From positions 10,620,001-10,684,000 of the forward strand of contig NC_134760.1 in NCBI RefSeq assembly GCF_050436995.1: DNA of 64,000 nt. The letters are read 5' to 3'. Below, one piece after another: positions 58,223-64,000 of the stretch. Within the stretch, counting starts at the first letter, position 1, and each line of letters starts with the position of its first letter. The notes under the pieces were generated by a model. That model did not search any database, was not told the DNA's origin, and saw nothing but the letters and a program-made list of their open reading frames with translations. The DNA comes from Anticarsia gemmatalis (Eukaryota > Arthropoda > Insecta > Lepidoptera > Erebidae). The position numbers and the translations under genes were made by a program.

Positions 58223-58509
58223 CTAATAAAAAAACATTATCAATAACAAAAGAAAATGTTCAATTGCAAAGCATTGCAATTTCCCTTCTGCAAAGCCAAA
58301 GTAGCAAACTTTCCCAGAGCGTTGATCGTCCGTCACGAATGCACAGATTGATTCATCATATCCACGTTTTACTATTGCGCAACTAACAGCAACACAATGG
58401 TTCACTTTCACTGAATTGACGGGGGTCAATGTACGACGTCCCGTTCTAAGGTTCAGACGTAGGGCTTTTGAAGAAAGGTAGATGACATTTCTAATAATGT
58501 TTTTTTAAG
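58223..58509 (-). other. Coding-like open frame, possible orphan exon or element fragment
   Basis: The minus strand is open for about 95 codons without needing an ATG. The central 70 residues look protein-like: RLNLRTGRRTLTPVNSVKVN, HCVAVSCAIVKRGYDESICA, FVTDDQRSGKVCYFGFAEGK. GC content is well above its surroundings. The last ten residues (LLLLIMFFY) are AT-driven read-through. An acceptor-like CTTTCTTCAAAAG precedes CCCTACGTC on the minus strand. No family recognised; a transposon or pseudogene piece is as likely as a real exon. Confidence 0.35.
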
Positions 58510-58545
58510 CCTTGAGACTACCGATGATTAATGTATTAGATCACT

Positions 58546-58705
58546 GTTTTGAGACGCCCATAGCTAGTTGCGCTCACCGGTCGGTAAAAAATCTGTGGGT
58601 TAAGCAAACCTTGACACGGTTATTCCATAGATGGGTGACCGCATAGCGGTATTTAAACTGGGCGTCTCTGTGCTTCGGAGGGCACGTAAAACGTCGTTTA
58701 ATAAG
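58546..58705 (+). mobile_element. SINE with 5S-rRNA-like head
   Basis: GTGGGTTAAGCAAACCTTGA, then CATAGATGGGTGACCGCATA, then GTGCTTCGGAGGGCACGTAA: same order as 50615-50815 in the opposite orientation. Confidence 0.55.
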
Positions 58706-58944
58706 AAAGGGGATAATTTTAGTTCTATCGCAATTATTTTATCATAGAGATTACCATTCTACAATTAAACTACATCCTGTCTACTTTTGCATCGCATGTG
58801 TAGAACGATCATGTTCTTACCGCCTAACATCCATGCACTATTAATTGATACATTGCATGTTTCTTCAATTATCGTGAAACGCTTAAATTCACACGTGCTA
58901 TACTCGATACAGTATAATTTTAAACATAACTATCCCGTTCTGGT

Positions 58945-58995
58945 GTTCTGTTCTCTGCCTACCCCTATGGGAAGAAGGCGTGATTTTATGTAGGT
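58945..58995 (+). repeat. SINE-tail fragment
   Basis: CTCTGCCTACCCCTATGGGA followed by AGAAGGCGTGATTTTATG is the clearest copy of the tail seen reversed at 24970. Confidence 0.5.
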
Positions 58996-59032
58996 ATGTT
59001 ATTATTCTAATCTATACTAATATCTATACTAA

Positions 59033-59278
59033 TCTATACTAATATTATAAAGCTGAAGAGTTTGTTTGTTTGAACGCGCTAATCTCAGGAACTACGGGTC
59101 CGATTTGAAAAATTCTTTCAGTGTTAGATAGTCCATTTATCGAGGAAGGCTATAGGCTCTATAACATTACGCTACGATTAACAGGAGCTGAGTAGTAGTA
59201 AAAAATGTTACAAAAACGGGGCTCAATTTGACCCATTCTCTCTTATGTGACGCAAGCGAAGGTGCGCGGGTCAGCTAG
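59033..59278 (+). mobile_element. Non-autonomous Helitron, family A, with repeated 5' tip
   Basis: TCTATACTAATATTATAAAG to GCGCGGGTCAGCTAG, between A and T. Two extra partial 5' tips (TCTATACTAATA at 59011, TCTATACTAA at 59023) precede the true start. The terminal stem has one mutated base (GAAGGTGCG). Confidence 0.87.
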
Positions 59279-60107
59279 TCTTTTACTATTTGTCAGTATC
59301 GATACATCGAAATTTACATGGCTTCATTCAATACCACAGCGCCATACGCGTTGTTAAAAACTAAATTGAACCTTATTATTTTTTATTTAGTTCAATGCCA
59401 ATCCATGACGCCAATTCCATCAATAACGAACTAATAAGACGTATGTATGAAAATTTGTCAAGTTTGAATTAGACTTGTGCACGATGGATTCCGTACTGTT
59501 TATGAAAATGGCAAGAAAAAACGCGTTTGTTGTATGGAAGAATTATGACTCTTCAATATTTATTTTAATCTGTTTCTGAGTACTTGTTGTTACAGCCGAA
59601 ACAAAAATACATCTTCTATGAACATTTTATCAGTCTAACTATCATGGTTCACGTTCAGGAAATCTAAAAATTGTAGCAATAATTCGACAACTGCGACCAT
59701 TTTAAAGAAAATTCTTTTTACACTGTCTAATGCGTGTAACCAACCCTTTAGCCCGTTCTCTGAATGCTTCTGCTAAAATACGTACACTACTTAAGTACCG
59801 AGACAGTTTTTATTAGCACTCCGAATAGAGCTCAGCTCAAAAGACTGTAAACATTACGGAATACGTTCTTTGGTACTTTTACCGAATGCACGTAATAGTG
59901 TCTTTAGATGTTTTATTTTCTTATTTAAATTTTCTAATAGTGGCTGTTTTAGTTAGTTTACTTCGACAAAAAAGTGTTTATCTGTATTAAATTATCGTAG
60001 TAAATCTATGGCCAACTATTAAAGCAATAAAATAATAAAAAATAATAAAGCATGCCTTTTGTCCCGATATTAAATAGTACAAGTAGTGTCAGTCTCAAAT
60101 GGATCCG

Positions 60108-60385
60108 AGAGACGATTTTCTACCATACCGCAACTGATAGTTTTCGATAAATTTTGTATGAAAAACCAATAAGTGCTACTTGCGTACTTCGTGATATAGA
60201 TTTCTAATTATCTTATTAAAGTAATTTTAAGCGGGAAAAGCTCTCTAGTCGCTAATACTGGCTGTAAAACATTGCATTAGAAGAAACATTAGAAGTTAAA
60301 ATAGGTTATCATAAGCATATATTTTACCAAAAAAATCAGTAAAGACACCAACATATTTGACATTTAGTCGACAGTATTTCGATTC
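60108..60385 (+). mobile_element. CGATAG-type TIR MITE, old copy
   Basis: ACGATTTTCTACCATACCGC and TTTTCGATAAATTTTGTATG mark the left arm, and TTTGACATTTAGTCGACAGT near 60356 the right. The core is expanded or replaced. Confidence 0.45.
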
Positions 60386-61177
60386 TTGCCTATCGATCGA
60401 ACTTCACTTCAAACGAAAATACTTTTTCGGCACTGTACACGGCACTTTAGTTTCCATTTTCTGTTTAAATATTGTTTTGATACGATATTCAATCTAAGCT
60501 GTTTCTCTCAGAAACGTTTTAGTATTTCTAGTAATTCATTTCATGTGATAGAATTTATTTCCACGAGTTTGTTATTGCTAAAGTTATGAAAGGCTCTCCG
60601 TATTTCATAAATCATATTTAAATGAAATGTTCTTTGAACGATTTCGTAGTTATTACTAAGAGCTTCGATTGAATTTGAAACGGTTTTGTTTTTATAGATT
60701 TACTTTTAATTAGAAAACTAGTAGGAAGCGTAAGTGAAGTGAATTATTTGTTTATTGCTTTGTTTTTCTAGATTTAGAGTTAAATGAATATATTTTAAAT
60801 TTATTTTCATATTATGCTAGATTTTACTGTAGAAAAATCAAGTACCTATTTATTATATTTTCCGAAAATCGAACAACCACTTGAATGAAAAACATTTTTC
60901 AGTCTTTTTGCTACCTAAAGAGCATTTCTGAAAAATATTTTTATCAAAACACTATCGCAATATTCACTCTCTAATATTCCCTCCTTTTCCTTCGATTCTG
61001 GTTAGAATGAGACATAACAGGGCACACTATAATATATTTCAAGTTAATTGTCTCCCGTAACCAAAATCGTAAATTACCTGGAGCCTTCAATTAAGTCAAG
61101 TTGGGACGTCGTTGTCAAAGCGACTATATCTGCTCACACACTGTTATGTAGATAGTGTAAAGATATAGTTAGAATTA

Positions 61178-61391
61178 TTAGGTCGGGGAAAAAGTTTTTT
61201 CGCATTATAGTATGTATTAACTTGTAATAAAATCTCTTTGGCTTCAGGAATTACGAATGAGTACACGATTCACTAGGTTTCTTTCAATGAGCTCCTAAGG
61301 TACCCAAATATCGAACTTATTTGTGTAGAGAAAAGATTTTATTACACGTTTATACATACTATAATGCGAAAAGACTTTTTGCCCTACCTAA
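61178..61391. mobile_element. Mariner-type MITE, 214 bp
   Basis: TTAGGTCGGGGAAAAAGTTT to GACTTTTTGCCCTACCTAA, flanked by TA at 61176-61177 and 61392-61393. Same length as 1859-2072. Confidence 0.86.
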
Positions 61392-61404
61392 TATATAGGA
61401 CTCG

Positions 61405-61565
61405 TACGAGACAGGCTAATTTGACGTGGCTTAACGACTGTCATCTTAATTAATAAAATAGGGACTGACTTTTAACGTGCCCTAAAAGTACGGAGACCAT
61501 CATTTTCCACTAAGCGGTCACCCATCTATGAAAAGATGCTACGAACTACTGACTAGCGAGTATAT
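61405..61565 (-). mobile_element. SINE with 5S-rRNA-like head, degraded
   Basis: On the minus strand, CATAGATGGGTGACCGCTTA and GGGCACGTTAAAAGTCAGTC match the family. The A-box part is mutated. Confidence 0.45.
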
Positions 61566-62331
61566 AAGTACTAGATGTATAAGCTCAGTGTATGGTATGG
61601 TATATGATGTGAACATATAGTTTGATTTATGTAGGTCCTGTGTGAGACAGGCTAATCTATGTGAAAATCTATTCATATTCTCTAGTGAGGCTTTTAGGTT
61701 TAGTGCCCAATTTTATAGACTATGTTTGAAGAACCTCTTTTCCGTAGAAGACTGTATTTATTATTTATTATCATTGTTGTTATACAAAACCAGCATATAG
61801 CAGTATATACTGTTTTGTTTTTCGCGTTTTTTGTATGTCGCGTTTGTTTGTATTTCGCGTAAACATAATAAAAATAATAATAAACAATTTATCATCTTTA
61901 ATTTCCTTTTCCTAAATCATCATAATCTGCTAAAGTAAAAGTAGCCTTGTCCCACCTAAATTTTACACCTTAATTTTAATCTCAAAATCCCAATATTCAA
62001 ATTAAAATAATCTCAAACTTAATCTTTAATACCGTCAATCACTTAGAACAAATAGCTGACTCTATCTCGTAGCCACAGCATCTTAGACGTGGTTTATTGA
62101 AAAAAGCTCAAGTCAGCCGTTAAATTGGGTGTCGTACTACTAGTGATTCCGCGGAGTTGTGTGAAGGAATTGATATTAAGGTCACCTTTGTGTACTAGAC
62201 TCGAAAGTTGCTAAGTGGGACTTTATGGCCGCTTTTATAAGAACTAGGAATTTTATTTATGAGGCTCGACGTTTTAATGTTTCAGAACATAACATATTGC
62301 ATAATATCAACATTTCTATGTCGTAATGTTA

Positions 62332-62448
62332 GTTACCGTACTCCTCCGAAACGGCTTGACCAATTTTCATGAACTTTTGTGAGCATATTGAAGTGACACT
62401 ATTTTTTTGTTATTCATATGGCAAAACAACGTTTGCCGGGCCAGCTAG
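62332..62448 (+). mobile_element. 5'-truncated Helitron family B
   Basis: ACTCCTCCGAAACGGCTTGA and GTTTGCCGGGCCAGCTAG followed by T. The 5' third is missing. Confidence 0.65.
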
Positions 62449-62636
62449 TTGTTTATAAAATTACGTTTAGATACTAGTTTAAGTTACTATGACTAGAATT
62501 ATAGTTCGGACGAAGATAATATTTTATTCCATAATATGAAACAATAGACAAAATATTGAGCTTCCTAACTTATTGTTAGTATTATAAATTACACTGATAT
62601 CTTTTGTGTAAGGCTCTGCGCAAAGTGGAAGCGACT

Positions 62637-62712
62637 TACTTAGCGGTTTAAACTCTTATGAAAGAAAACGCTACCTAAACCAACCTGCTAAATGTACCTC
62701 AGAAACTGGGGG
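62637..62712. mobile_element. Fold-back palindrome element, copy 4, degraded
   Basis: TTAGCGGTTTAAACTCTTAT and GCTAAATGTACCTCAGAAAC retain the family arms. The left outer arm is lost. Confidence 0.55.
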
Positions 62713-63375
62713 TTAGACCGCATATTCACTTTGCCACAGACGCGAAGGCGTTTTGAATATATCTGTAAATCAGTAAAAAATATTGCTGCCCTATTTTATT
62801 ACTTAATAGGGTTACTAAAATCTTTATTAAAGCATGGGGTTTTTGTTTCTTGTCTCTCAAAGCAGGTCTTAAGGTGACCTTATAATCATCTAAGCATCTA
62901 ATCACTACGTTATAAAAGGTAACCTCATTGTCCGTTGATCTCAAAAACTTTTTGATGCACTTAAAATACTTATAATTTTATAACCACTTCAGTTCTAGCC
63001 GGCTGGAGGTCGGCTTACAATATAAGACTTGTTTTATAGCCCAATAATATTTTATTGAAATACTTTTGTAAGTGGTTGAAGGCTTTTTTAGATTATGAAA
63101 AGCTTAATGGGGGATGTGTGACAAAGGGCTACTTTAAGTAAGATTAAGTACAGGGTAAAATTGATCTGAGCTGGATATTATTTTAGGCTTACTGGCTTTT
63201 ATAAGCCGAGGTTGTAAAAAAGTATAAGTTGCTATAATTTTGTAGTAATTTTTGTTTCTGTATTTTGTTACCAAAGTACAGTTGCTTTAAATTCGCGATA
63301 TAAAAATTATTCTTCTATATTTACTTTTCATACTTAGAACTACATAGTAAGACTACACTTCTAGCTAAAGAAACA

Positions 63376-63430
63376 TTTTTGATACAAAATACTAAACATT
63401 CCGATAATGTTTAGTATTTTGTATCAAAAA
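63376..63430. repeat. 25-bp perfect hairpin, 5-base loop
   Basis: TTTTTGATACAAAATACTAA plus ACATT (63376-63400) is exactly inverted at 63406-63430 around CCGAT. Isolated; no other copy seen. Confidence 0.87.
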
Positions 63431-63504
63431 ATTTATCGGTTCTCCCAAATTACTGTCCTAAAGTACTTATTATAATTAGGTACATACATATATTCAAATC
63501 CCTC

Positions 63505-63545
63505 GTTTGACCCTTGCCCAGCCATGGGACAGTAAAGGTTAATGA
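63505..63545 (+). repeat. Retroelement 3'-end fragment
   Basis: GACCCTTGCCCAGCCATGGG followed by ACAGTAAAGG is a short remnant of the SINE end at 34300-34340, other orientation. Confidence 0.4.
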
Positions 63546-64000
63546 ACAAAAAAATTGTAACTACCAATCATACAATAACAATGTACAAACAATACTAAAA
63601 TTTCAATCCGATTGAAACTGAAGTCTCCTCCAATTACTTTCGACTTAAGTTATCGACATTCTCATTAGGTCGATAGAGGTCGCTAGTAAAGTAAATTAAC
63701 GTTATCACGCTCGGTAGACGATTACAGACAAATAATGGTCAATCTGCTATTAGCAGTTACGTAGTGAAGATATTTGTTTTGAAGCTAAAAAAGCTGATTT
63801 TATTGAACGGGAAAAGTTTAGACCGTTGTTGGATGTAGAGGAAATAATTATTGGATAGGTAAAGTACAAGTTATTGCGTTATTAAGACTGGTAAAGCTTA
63901 GGTTTATTAATGTGTTAAGTTTATATTCTGCGAGTAACTTACTGCCAGTGACGTATAGAAGTAGCCACTGTACTTGATACAATAAACATTTCCAATGGCA

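Larger units (their letters stand above)
22110..64000. other. Gene-poor, transposon-rich 42 kb, possibly one large intron
   Basis: I found no exon that I could support with splice sites plus a coding-like protein. The open frames are short, mostly AT-driven, or fall in repeats. Apart from the elements listed separately, the gaps between them are AT-rich single-copy-looking DNA in which I see nothing. Insects with a TATA-less promoter followed by a long first intron commonly look like this, hence the inference that it is an intron of the gene starting at 21903. Confidence 0.35.

Overview
This window is AT-rich, intron-rich and full of transposon debris. It is animal nuclear DNA, almost certainly from a moth or butterfly (Lepidoptera). 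Three things point there: short non-autonomous Helitrons that end in CTAG and sit between A and T, several tRNA-like SINE families of lepidopteran type, and an intronless divergent ionotropic receptor next to an aquaporin-11/12-like gene. There are no bacterial-style operons, CRISPR arrays, rRNA genes or functional tRNA genes.

The left third (1-14.2 kb) holds all the confident genes. An unorthodox aquaporin enters from the left edge and its last two coding exons lie at 1151-1289 and 2588-2811 (+). Next come two small secreted-protein genes on the minus strand, which I assembled from exons too short to stand out as open reading frames: a 167-residue protein in three exons (6941-7016, 6494-6686, 5727-5961) and a 152-residue protein in two exons (8635-8686, 7930-8336). 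Both have phase-matched splice junctions and an N-terminal signal peptide cut by a phase-1 intron. A complete intronless ionotropic receptor of 626 residues follows (9087-10967, -). A third small secreted protein with the same signal-peptide and phase-1 intron layout lies at 13445-14149 (+). A strong TATA plus initiator at 11465-11494 (+) has no confident gene behind it, although a 52-residue candidate secreted peptide lies at 12349-12507.

At 21.9 kb a TATA-less initiator with a perfectly spaced downstream promoter element is followed by about 207 bp of exon-like sequence ending in a good splice donor (22109/22110). I infer that this is the non-coding first exon of a gene reading rightwards, and that much of the remaining 42 kb may be its first intron. 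That part has no gene I can support.

The right two thirds are an archive of mobile elements: seven copies of one Helitron family and several of two others, a mariner-type MITE (three copies, one nested inside another MITE), a second TIR family rich in CGATAG-like motifs, a fold-back palindrome family (four copies), a 484-bp TIR element nested inside a Helitron, tRNA-like SINEs, a SINE with a 5S-rRNA-like head, and LINE tails with target-site duplications. Three near-perfect isolated hairpins (24894, 26341, 63376) belong to no family I can name.
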